A stretch of 64,000 bases of DNA, from positions 32,183,619 through 32,247,618 of the forward strand of contig OZ023275.1 in NCBI GenBank assembly GCA_964007475.1. The letters are read 5' to 3'. This document shows positions 20,001-32,000 of this stretch, piece by piece. Position 1 is the stretch's first letter; every line of letters begins with the position of its first letter. Origin of the DNA: Hybos culiciformis. Taxonomy: Eukaryota; Arthropoda; Insecta; Diptera; Hybotidae. The notes below the pieces were generated by a model, which made no database searches, was not told the DNA's origin, and saw nothing but the letters and a program-made list of their open reading frames with translations. The position numbers and the translations under genes were made by a program.

Positions 20001-23000
20001 TAACAGCCGTGTACTGGCTCGGAACCAACACACGTATATCAAGGGAAGATTCGTGGATACGACACTACATCAAGTGGTGCGTACCATGGAAACAACCCTT
20101 GAAAGAGAAGAAATGACGCTGGGATGTTTTGTTGACATCGAAGGCGCCTTCAACAACATAGACTGTAACTACGTACTAGGAAATCTAATCAGTATGGGTA
20201 CAGACCACACTTTAGTAAACTGGATTAGGTCCCTGTTAGGTGAGAGGAGGATATATGCCAGTTTCGGAAGGTGCGAGGAAAAGCGGGTGGTGGGAAGGGA
20301 CACGCCACAAGGAGGAGTGTTATCTCCATTACTATGGTTGGTTGCCGTAAAATCGCTACTACTAGAGCTGCAGGAAAAAGAAATAAGACACATGCTGCTA
20401 TGCGGATGATATATCGGTTATAGTAGCGGGACAGATAGGAAACGACATAAATAGTAAGATACAGCTAGCGGTTGATCTATTAGACCGCTGGATAAACCAG
20501 TGCGGACTTAAGCTCAACCCTATCTGAGTTATGTCTTTTCACTAAGAGGAAAATTGAGGAACTTGCAGTACCTATTATAGAAGGGGTGAGTCTAGAAATG
20601 AAAGACAAGGTAAAATATCTTGGAGTGATCCTTGATAAAAAGCTCACCTGGAATGAGCATATCGCGGAGAAAAAAGGGAAAGCCCTGAGGACCTACTGGG
20701 CCTCTAGAACGGCCATTGGTAGGACCTGGAATCGTTCCCCGAAGATTGTTAACTAGATCTATACCTGTGTCGTATGACCCATGGTCGCGTATGGGGCACT
20801 GGTATGGTGGCCAGCCACAAAGAAAAAGAAAGTGACTAAACTTTTGGACCAAATTCAGAGATCTGCCTGTCTGTACTTGTACGGATATCAGCTATGAATA
20901 CGATAGCAAAGATATGCATGATAGGGCAATGGATGGCAGGGGAAAATCTAACACCGCATGAAAGGGTGGGAGATTTCTCCGAGGGCATAAGAAATGAGCT
21001 ATCTGCGGAGATCCCTTGGGATAAGATCCAAGGAACACTCAACGTGAATAAACTATTCAGGGTTGTGGTGAACCAAACGCGACAAGAGATCCCAGAGGGA
21101 ACCCTAGAAATATTCACAGACGGGTCCAAGAGAGAGGGACACTGTAGACTGCGGGTTTACTGCCAGGAACTTGACTGCCGACATTGATGGCTCCGCCTCG
21201 GTTGTTCAAACCGAGACCATGGCCATAATGACGGCAGCTGGGATATTCATAAGGAGATAAAAGGAAGAGAGATTAGGATTAACTCAGACAGAAAAAATGC
21301 CCTAAGCACCCTTACCAAAAAGAGGTAAGGTCTAGAACAGTTGTGGAATGTCTGATGGCACTTGAAGAAATATGTCATGAAAATCGAGTGGCCATTATAT
21401 GGATTAAAGGTCACTCGGACGTAGAAAGCCGAGGTTTGCGAGGTTTGGAAATGGGGGCACTCTGGAAAGAGTACATCTTTCAGGGGCTTCTCGGGACTAA
21501 AAGTCAGAATGTGCAGTGAAGGCTGGGAAAAACACAGAGAAATCTGGTGGCAAAAGGAGGGAAACACAACCACAAAATGGTTTGAGGAGATTTAGACAGA
21601 GAAAAGATTTTAAATCTTGATAGGAATAATCAGCGACTTTTTGTGCAGAAGAGCCCGAAACTACACCTCACGTGCTATGTCAATGTCCAACGATTCTGAC
21701 TAGGAGAACAAGTATGTTGGGGGGATTATTTTTAGCAGGACCTGCAAAGACATAAGCCAAGGGATTTAATTAGGTTTATGAAAGGGGTGAGTTGGCCGAT
21801 GGGGAATTGTAGGCCCAACGGGTAGGGAAGTACAACGGGTAAATTACCTAGATGCAAGGAGATCTTGGTATTTCCGACCCGCTACAACCTAACCTAACCT
21901 AACCTAACCTAACCTTACCTAACCTAACCTAACCTAACCTAACCTAACCTAACCTAACCTAATCTAACCTAACCTAATCTAACCTAACCTAATCTAACCT
22001 AATCAACAATATTAACAAAATGTTTACCTGGCTATTGCATTGTGAATAGCATTTAAAGCTAATGGCACTGTGTGTAATGGATGATTATTAAACCATGCAA
22101 TTATAACGTCATCCATTATAGTTGCTCCTTTCAAATATTTTGAATTAAAACTAACCAAATTTGTCTGACCATAATCAATTAAATATTTAGAAATATTTGA
22201 TTTAACAATTTCTGTCGTGTAAGATGAACCAAATGAATTTTCATATTCTTGATATTCGTTGGAAATTTTAAGGCTCAAATCACTGGAATTGTTCTCCAAA
22301 ACACTAACTGTTGAATCATAATCTTTTGATGTTATTTTTCTTGAAGGAAGTTCCTTGAATCGATCCAAAGAACGACTTGCAAATGTTGAAAAAATTACAA
22401 AAAGAACCGGCATTAAGTTTGTTACAATTAAAATAATGTAATTTCGAATGGTATAAATAAATTTCTTAAATAACATGGCTTTCCACTGGCTCCAAAATAA
22501 TCTCCAACCTTTAAGTAACTTAACATTTTCACCAATTTCGTCATTATCTACTAAAACGAAATAATTGAAACAAATATATAATTATTTTAATTTAACGGAT
22601 TTTAGTATTACAAAGAGCTTCAGCATCTGGATCTCCATTCCCGGCAGATAAATTAATTTTCCCTAAATCATGTTTCTCTGCCCCAACCTTCATAAAAACT
22701 TCTTCCAAAGTGGTTATTGATATTCCATAGCCATCCAAATTTAATTTTTCAGATTGATCTTCGATTCTGCTTAACATATCCTCAAAAAATGAAGAATATT
22801 TATCTGGAAGCTGATAAGATAATTCAGTACCAATTTCACTCTCAATCTGAATATCTGGAATATATTGCCTTAATAAATTCGTTATAAGTTTGGCATCACA
22901 GTTAGAATTTTTTACACAAATCTAAAAAGAAGTTAATTTTATATAAAATTTCATTATTGAAAATTTTCAAAATTTACCAAATGGTATCCGCAACCAAATC

Positions 23001-26000
23001 TTTTTTTAAGAAAAAAGCTTGTGCCAAAACATTGAAGTTCTCCAGCACTCATAATTGCAATACGATCTCCCAAAACATCAGCTTCATCCATAAAATGTGT
23101 CGACAATAAAATTGTTCGATTTTGTTTTTCCGCCCGAATCAAATCCCAAAGCGATCTTCTTGCAGCTGGATCCATACCAGAACTGGGTTCGTCCAGTAGG
23201 ACTACCTTAGAACCACCGCATAAGGCTGCTCCAACTGATAATTTACGTTTCATTCCACCTGACAATTTTTTTGACAATGTATTGATTTTTGGCTTTAATT
23301 GTAAAATATTTACAAATTTTTCAACTTCGTTCTCAATTTGTTTAGCATCTAAACCTTTTAGACGGCTGTAAAATACTATATGATGACTGTTCGTGATCAT
23401 ATAGTATCATCAAAAAGAATATTATGCTGTGGGCAAATTCCTAGAGATGCTCGAGCTCCACCTAAATCAGTCCGAATGTCATAACCATTAACAATTGCTG
23501 TTCCAGCTGTTGGTGGGAACATACCAGTTAACATTGAAATTGTTGTGGTTTTACCAGCACCATTATGACCCAACAATACAGTTATTTCGTCTTCATGTAA
23601 ATTCATTGTTAAATTATTAACAGCAACTTTCTCATGAAATACTTTAGTTAAGTGACGTATTGCTAACCCCACATGCTTGTTTGGATCTGGTTCAAAACAC
23701 GAATCATCTTTCCTTATTTCATTATCAAAACCATTTTCAACAGCTGATAATTTTGGGTTAGATTTTTGCCAAAAATCTTTTGTAAATGGAAAATACCATT
23801 TTTCTGGGACTCCGAAATTACCAGGATATATTTTTTCTATGTACAAAGCAATTAACATATGAATCACAGCCGGAATTAACATCATAATCATAATAGTACC
23901 AACAGAAATATTATCATCTTCGTTCACTGGACGGAATAAATTGTACCAATGCAAGCCTTCTCCTTTTACTAAGCAGGCGAAAATTTTGTAAAATAGTAAT
24001 AATTAATATTAACTTTATTAACAATAATTTAACTGATATTTAAATTTTAATTTAAAAAATAGTTTAATATCCTGCTCATTAATCAGCTTTGTCAAACGAA
24101 GTCATGTTTGCCGGTGCATTATACCTGTAGGGGAAAGGGGGAGATTCGGACAGTGTACACATTCAGACATGGCCTATAACTCACAAAATATTTGTCGCAT
24201 CTAATTTTGGTATTTTAGACATATTATCAGATGCTCATTTTCTCACTTCATAAAAAATTTGAATTAGTTGTGTTTTGTGGTTTGTGGTTTGACATGTGCG
24301 GTGAATTTTATATTTTCGGCTTGTCAAAGTAACTTTTTTAAAATTTATTAAACAGTGATTCACTTCGAAAAAAAAAAAAATATGTGAGCCTCATCCTCAT
24401 AAGCTCACGAAAGAAGTTTGACTTCTTTATTTACTTGCAAATATTTATTTTGCTACGGACTCTGACTGATTTACTTTTGTAAGTGTAAGAGGGAGCTAAA
24501 TTTTTTCTTACGTAATTTGTGTGTAATCATTTATTGTTTTTTACGTACCAAATTGGAATGAAATCGTACGAACTTTAAAAGTCGCTGGGTAGGATCAATC
24601 AATTTTTTGTTACAAAATTTATATGTTTAATCGTTTCCTCATTTTATTTACCAAATTTGAATAAAATCGGACGAACTTAAGAAGTCGCTGGGTAGGATTA
24701 ATCAATTTTTTGTTACAAAATTTATGTGTTTAATCGTTACCTCTTTTTATTTACCAAATTTGAATGGAATCGGACGAACTTTAGAAGTCCGCCCTAGGGA
24801 ATGCAAAACCGGATTTTCGGATTCCGGAATTCCGGAAGTTCAAAATGTTAAATACTGAATTTTTCGAATTTGGTAGAACTTTTACTGGCGGGAATTTTGT
24901 CTAATTGTTTATTTTTTTTATTATTTAGGCATAAAGCATTAAAATTCTCAAAAATTGAAATCTAAGTAGATATCGCAAGTCTGCAAATACATAAAACTTT
25001 TTTTCATATTAATCAACATTAACAAAATAAGTTGGAGTTCCGAGTTCAGTGATTTATTTGGAATTTGAAGTGAAATTAAATTTTGGGATCAAGGGGGGCC
25101 CCCGAGGAACACTTTTGGAAACTCTCTAATATAACTTATTAACAACGCTGCAGAAACATTTTCAATAAAAATTTGATTAAAACTCAATGATAAAACATTC
25201 GATACTTTGTATTTCAAAATTTTATTTTTCCATTCAGTTTATTCACTTTCGGTTTATTGAAAAGTATAAAATTTTATTTTAATAAAAAATATTTCATAAT
25301 TTAATTTGTTATAATTTGAATGTTTTGAACTAAATACACTAATATTTATGTTAAAGAATAATTTAATTTAATTTTTTAATATATTTTAAATTTTATATAA
25401 TAAACCGGAATTCAGGATTTCATTTCAAGACAATTCCAAAAATCCGGAATTATTTTTTTTAAAAAAATTCATTCCCTAGCCCGCCCCCAGTGGTGGTCGC
25501 TAGGTAGGATCAATCAATTTTTTGTTACGAAATTTGCGTGTTTAATTGTTTCCTCTTTTTATTCACCAAATTTGAATGAAATTCTTTGTTACGAAATTTG
25601 TGTGTAATCATTTCCTCTTTTTACGTACCAAATTTGAATGAAATCGGAAATAAATTTTTTGTTACGAAATTTGTGTGTAATCAGTTCCTCTTTTTACATA
25701 CCAAATTTGAATGAAATCGGACGAACTTTTGAAGTGGACCCTCAAGGGAGGTCGCTAGGTAGGGGGCCAATCAAATTTTAAAATAGACAAAGAAATAGTG
25801 TAAGCTTGAAAACGATCGGCTGAGCGGTTTAGGAGCCTATTCGGAACAGACAAACAGACAAAAAGCGTTTCTGTTTCATATGATAGAATTTCACTAATTC
25901 GAAAAGGAAATAAACTAAATAAATATTAACAACAAAATCAGTTGATCTTTAATTCTATTATTTTACAATTTTTTAATTGTATATGGTTTTTTTTGTTTTT

Positions 26001-29000
26001 TGCTTCCCACACATCGTTAGTATTTTGTTATGTGTGTGTAGTATCGCTATTTTATTTTCGTAAATACATGCTACATGCTGCATGCTACAGGCTACAACGT
26101 CTTATATTTCCCTGCTTTTATATTTCTTTTTACTTTTTAACATATGATACTACATTCTGTGGTTATTACCCCTATTTTGCAGCGTTGTGGCTTTACTTTT
26201 CGTCACGTAGGACATACTATATTCTGTCTTCTTTTTTCCCCTATTTCCTTACAAATTTTTTTACAATACCTCGCTAAAGAAGTTAAACTTCAAAAATTAA
26301 CAAAAAGTAATTATACATTTATTTTTGCCATTAATTAATTATAAAAATTTAATTATTGAGAAATTAAATTTTCTTTTATAAATATATTAAAAATTTAATT
26401 TATTAAGAAGAGTCATAGTGGGTTACTTTCGGACAGACGAAATGGGGTACATTCGGACTTGTCCAAAACTATCCCATGGATCCCATGTGTCATTTTTTGA
26501 ACATAATTAGTTTTTTTTTTAATTCAAGATGTGCCTCGAAATTATAAAAGAAAAACCAATAGACGTAATAATAATAAAAATAATAATCAATTGATGACAA
26601 TGTTGAAAAATGTAAGAAAAAATACTGAATCTTTTAAATGAATGAAATCTTATTTCTGTTATCAATACCAATTGAATTTTTGACTGATGTACCTACTTAG
26701 AATTTGTACTTTGAGTTTAAAGTAACTGAAAATAAAATAAAATGTTTAAATTCAATACAAAATACAACATTTTTACCATTGTAGAGAACTATTTAAATAA
26801 GTGTCTGAATCTACCCCACCCCCTGTCTGAAACTACCCCCACGTTGGGGCACATTCAGACATTTGCCGCAAATTTTTAGGATCGCTACAGCAAAGCCAAA
26901 CTTTAATCTAGACACTTCAAATTCGGCATAAAACAAGCTAAAAGATTGAATTATTTTAAAAATCGTTTGAAAATATTTTTAAAAATATTTTAGGCATATT
27001 TTTGGTGGACAATGTAAAAAATGTCCGAATCTTCCACCCCTTTCCCCTACGAAAATTTTTTATTTCGTTTTACTTTAGTAGTATTTAAAAAGACTCAGAA
27101 AATTCTGAGGTATAAACCATAAATGAATTTTTTATATCCTTACCTTCAAGTTGCATTATCAATTTAAACCCGAATCCCATTCCTGTGTTTGAAATTAAAC
27201 TCAGCCCAAGTTTTTGATTTAGCTCTAAATCTTGATATATTTGAAATGTTAAAAGATACGGAATAAAACCCGCATAAAAAAACAAAATCCAAAAATTTGA
27301 TGCAGTTTCGGCCTTCGAAAATACAGTTGAAACCATAAAATAAAACGTAATTGAAGCTATAGTGTACACGTACAAGAATAATAACAAAACTGTTATATTT
27401 GTATGGGTTAAAATTGACACTCCAGTGTTAACTTGCCACTAAAAAAAATGTATTAATTAAATAAATTGAATATTTAATAATAGTTACTAATTAATTTATT
27501 ATTATACTTTTAGCAAAATTCCTATTATCGTTACTGCTATACTTATGATAATAAATGTTTGTATGAACCAAGCTGTCCAGTGCAGCCAATTCGATAAGCC
27601 CATAATGTTCATAACTTCTTTTAGTTGCATTTCTTTTTCAGCTGTTATATTCTATAATAAGAGAAAGTATTATAATTTTTAATTAAATGTATAACAATGC
27701 ATATATCTATTTCAACATAAATTTTCATTATATTTTATTTTTGTAATTTTTTTAATTTTTTCATACTTTCAACTTGCAATTTTTATTTTCAACTTGCAAC
27801 TCTCAACTTTCATGTTTAAATTTTGTGCCTACCAAAAATACTAATGTGCCTACTATAAAATTGTTGTCAGCCACTAATAGAAAAACTACAAATGTAGTTT
27901 TCATTAATTTTTTTTGTAGTATTATTGCGCGTCGCACTCAAAAATTGTTTAAAAGCGCAGTAGTTAAACGTGAAATTTGAGAGTTTATGTTTTGCATCTG
28001 ATCAGTGAACATTATTGGTCCTTTTCGGTACTCAAGAAAAAAACTATTTGTAGAGTAAAATTTTGGTCAGAGATTTTAAATATTTTTTAATTTGCTTTAA
28101 GTAATTAATAATTTTGCTTGCTTTTATAATTTTTTTTATTGTTAATAAAGATCATTATTGATAAAACAAACAAATTATTGGTTTTTTTTGGTAAGAAAAA
28201 TAAGAAAAGGAAAGCAGGTGTTACAATTGGCGCCCAACTAGTGACTCGAATCAACATAAAGCATCAGTCACCGAACCAAACTAGTGACAATTCATACAGA
28301 TCAGTCGCAGAGAATCCAATCGTGGACCTTAGAAGTGCTAAGAAGCTAGAAAGCAAAATGGCACAATTCACAGCCGAGCAGTTCCCGCAGATATTGCAGA
28401 AAATGGGAGAAGTTCAATCCAACGGCGCCTCATTTGCCAGTTGCACGGCCAGATTCAATGGAGTAAGAGATCCCCTGAAGTTACAGGAGTTCATCACGGC
28501 AATAACAATTTTCAAGGAAATTCAGAAAATTTCCGATGCCAATGTACTTAAAGGATTACCATTAGTACTGGAGGATTACGCAGCAACATGGTGGCAAGGT
28601 GTGAAAGGTGAAAAGCCACGACCTTCGATCAAGCCGTCCAACTATTTAAGGGAGCATTTGCACCAAGAAGACCAGCTTGGAGGGTATATCTTGAAATCTT
28701 CGAAAAGAGCCAAGCAACGAAGGAGCCAACTGATGAATTCATTCGCAAAAAGAGGTCATTATTTGCTGAGCTTTCAGATATATTGGCTGAGAAAATCCAG
28801 ATCAATATTATATTTGGGTTACTCCACATTAATATTGGAGAAAAAATCAATAGAGATGACATCACCACTTTTAAAGATTTACTCAATAAAGCTAGAAACA
28901 TAGAGCTTCTTTTTGCAGAAATTGAAGTTAGTAAAAACCCATTCCACAATTGCCATAAGTAAACGACCAGCTCCAAAGAATCCGAAGCAAGTTCTATCAT

Positions 29001-32000
29001 TTCTTCAAACCACCTCATAGTATCGTAGATTCATCCCAGGTTATGCACAAATATCCAAACCATTGAGCAACTTGTTGAAAAAGGATTGTCCATGGGTTTG
29101 GTCCAAAAATAAAGAAAATGCTTTCGAGACGTTGAAGAAATTATTGCGCACTGCTCCTATTTTACAACAAGCCAAGGATGGAGAACCATATATTCTCAAA
29201 ACCGATGCCAGCAGTTACGCTATTGGTGCAGTTTTACTCCAGGGGGAGGGAGAGAATGAACATCCCATTGAGTATGCAAGTCGCCTTCTAAGCAATTCAG
29301 AGATGAATTACTCAACAACTGAGCGCGAAGCATTGGCTATAATTTGGGCTGTCAACAAATTCCGTGGGTATATTGAAGGAGAAGAAGTGAAGTTACTAAC
29401 CGATCACCAACCCCTTAAATGGTTGATGTCATTAAAAACACCAACTGGTAGATTGGCAAGATGGGCCCTTCAACTTCAGCCGTACAACATAAAAATTGAT
29501 TATATACAAGGAAAAACAAATTCAGTTGCCGATACACTATCAAGACCACCATGCTCTGAAGACCACGATAGCCAGGATTGCAAGATATGTAATGTAGAAG
29601 TCGATTTTCCTAATAAAGGAGCACAAACAATTCGTGAACAACAATTCAAAGATTCATCACTAGAAGTTATAATCAATTCCTTGGAAAATAATGACGAAAA
29701 TGTTCGACATTGGTTATCAAGAGGATATCTACTTAAAGATGGTGTGCTATATCGTTACATATCAGAATCAGATTCTGAAGAAGGTCAATTAGTAGTCCCT
29801 AAAGATGAGCGCAACAATATTCTGAAGTTCTACCACGATGACCCCACATCCGGGCATTATGGAATTGATCGAACCATAGATAGAATCACCAAACGATATT
29901 ATTGGCCAGGAATTAGAGGTGAAATTACCAATTACATAAAAACGTGTATAGAATGTCAAAGATACAAAAATTCAAATTTGAAGCCAAGTGGACTGATGCA
30001 AACGGTAGCAAGCAACCAGAGATTTGAAGTTTTAGCTATAGACTTATTTGGTCCCCTACCACCCATTGAAGAAGGATACAATTGGATTTTCATAATCGAA
30101 GATATTGCCAGCCGATGGGTAGAACTATTCCCACTGAAGGAAGCCACAGCAGAAAAGTGTGCACTAACACTTTTGCACGAAATATTTCTAAGGTACGGTC
30201 TTCCAAGACGGCTCATAAGCGATAATGGTGTACAATTCATCTCTTCAATAATGCAATATTTGGTATTCTGCCTAAATATTCAACCTACTTACACTCCAAA
30301 ATATCATCCAGAAGCAAATCCAGTCGAAAGAAAGAATAGAGACCTTAAAACTCAATTGTCCATTTTAGTACAAAATCAACATGCTCCATGGGCAAATCAT
30401 ATTCCAGCTGTACGTTTCGCGATGAACAGTGTTAAATGTCAAAGTACTGGATATTCTGCAGCTTATTTAACTTTTGGTCGAGAGCTTAGAACCATCAATG
30501 ACATACAACACGACTTAAGAAGTATCATACAATCAGAAAACTTTATACCTCAGATTACACCACATCTAAACAACCTAACCAACATAATAGAAAATGTATC
30601 AGAAGTCACTCACAAAATGCAAGATAGAAACAAATTGAGTAGATAAGACCAGAAGACCACAGCCTGAATTTACAATTGGAAGTCAAGTAATGGTTACGAC
30701 CTATGTTCGTCCCAAAAAGAGATGGTCCATATGTCATCACTCAGAAGAAAGGTTCATCTACTTACATCGTGTCTGATAGAAATGATTTAGATAAATCACT
30801 TGGTTGTTATCACTCAACAGCACTGACACCCTACACTGGTTCCCATGAAGATGATGTGAACCCAATTCAACCCATTAGAAGACGAGGTCGTCCTAAGAAG
30901 AAGCCAGCCTTCAATTAATACTAACGCATCGTAGGGTCGACATTGATACGCTAGAGGGGGAGAATATAACAATGCATATATCTATTTCAACATAAATTTT
31001 CATTATATTTTATTTTTGTAATTTTTTTAATTTTTTCATACTTTCAACTTGCAATTTTTATTTTCAACTTGCAACTCTCAACTTTCATGTTTAAATTTTG
31101 TGCCTACCAAAAATACTAATGTGCCTACTATAAAATTGTTGTCAGCCACTAATAGAAAAACTACAAATGTAGTTTTCATTAATTTTTTTTGTAGTATTAT
31201 TGCGCGTCGCACTCAAAAATTGTTTAAAAGCGCAGTAGTTAAACGTGAAATTTGAGAGTTTATCTTTTGCATCCGATCAGTGAACATTATTGGTCCTTTT
31301 CGGTACTGAAGAAAAAAACTATTTGTAGAGTAAAATTTTGGTCAGAGATTTTAAATATTTTTTAATTTGCTTTAAGTAATTAATAATTTTGCTTGCTTTT
31401 ATAATTTTTTTTATTGTTAATAAAGATCATTGTGTTGATAAAACAAACAAATTATTGGTTTTTTTTGGTAAGAAAAATAAGAAAAGGAAAGCAGGTGTTA
31501 CAAATGCTTATTGATTAATCTTAATCACCATAAAATACTTCAATACATATATACATTTTTCAAATTTGTAACAAATACGTGATTCATTAAAACTAAAAGC
31601 ATAAGAAAACACAACTACAAGAAGTCGATGTGCAAAATTTTATCTCGATCAGATGACGAGAAGTGTGTCAATTTTCACTTCTTTAATCTGAGTATAAACA
31701 TTCAATCAACGCGAACAAGTTAATATAAAAGATTTAATAAAAGGTAGAAAGATTACTAGGAAGCTCAATTTAATTTAACCGTTAACCAATTACTACTTCA
31801 AATATATTTAAAGGCATAAGGATTATTTTTTGCGTCCAAGTACAATTTTTGTTTCCCTTCAAATAAATTAAAAAATAAATCGGCTGAGCAAATTTTATTG
31901 GTATAATAAACATCTTAAATTAATAAAATGTTAAACTTCTAGATACTAACATTGACTGTTTGGTTTCCAGGAAAAATAAAACTACCAAGTATTACGAAAG

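Larger units (their letters stand above)
17955..21999 (+). mobile_element. decayed LOA/R1-group non-LTR retrotransposon with (CCTAA)n tail
   Basis: Higher GC than its surroundings. It is bounded by a 10-base direct repeat TAATCAACAA at 17945-17954 and 22000-22009, which I read as the target-site duplication. Coding remnants: ORF1-like (18032-18592), endonuclease start (about 19204-19430), reverse transcriptase (19600-20440) and RNase H (about 21060-21180), split by frameshifts, stops and a large deletion between endonuclease and RT. It lies in the ABCA intron 17613-22027, in the opposite orientation to that gene. Confidence 0.85.
27690..31502 (+). mobile_element. Ty3/gypsy element, internally deleted, in ABCA intron
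   Basis: Two near-identical LTRs (27690-28224 and 30965-31502) begin TATAAC and end GTTACA, and the element is flanked by AATG at 27686-27689 and 31503-31506. A primer-binding site TGGCGCCCAAC (about 28228) follows the left LTR; it fits the 3' end of a tRNA-Lys. Between them lie gag, then an abrupt junction into the end of RT, RNase H and integrase. Protease and most of RT are absent, so the element could only move with proteins supplied by relatives. It is in the opposite orientation to ABCA. Confidence 0.9.

Noticed and set aside
21886..21999. Interstitial telomere or chromosome-fusion scar
   Set aside because: The target-site duplication lies outside the repeat, so it is the tail of the retrotransposon.
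25942..26277. Shared open frame ([11 protein letters not shown]...) in the 1.9-kb repeat copies
   Set aside because: Length differs between copies (111 versus 62 codons), composition is that of AT-rich DNA and no domain is visible.
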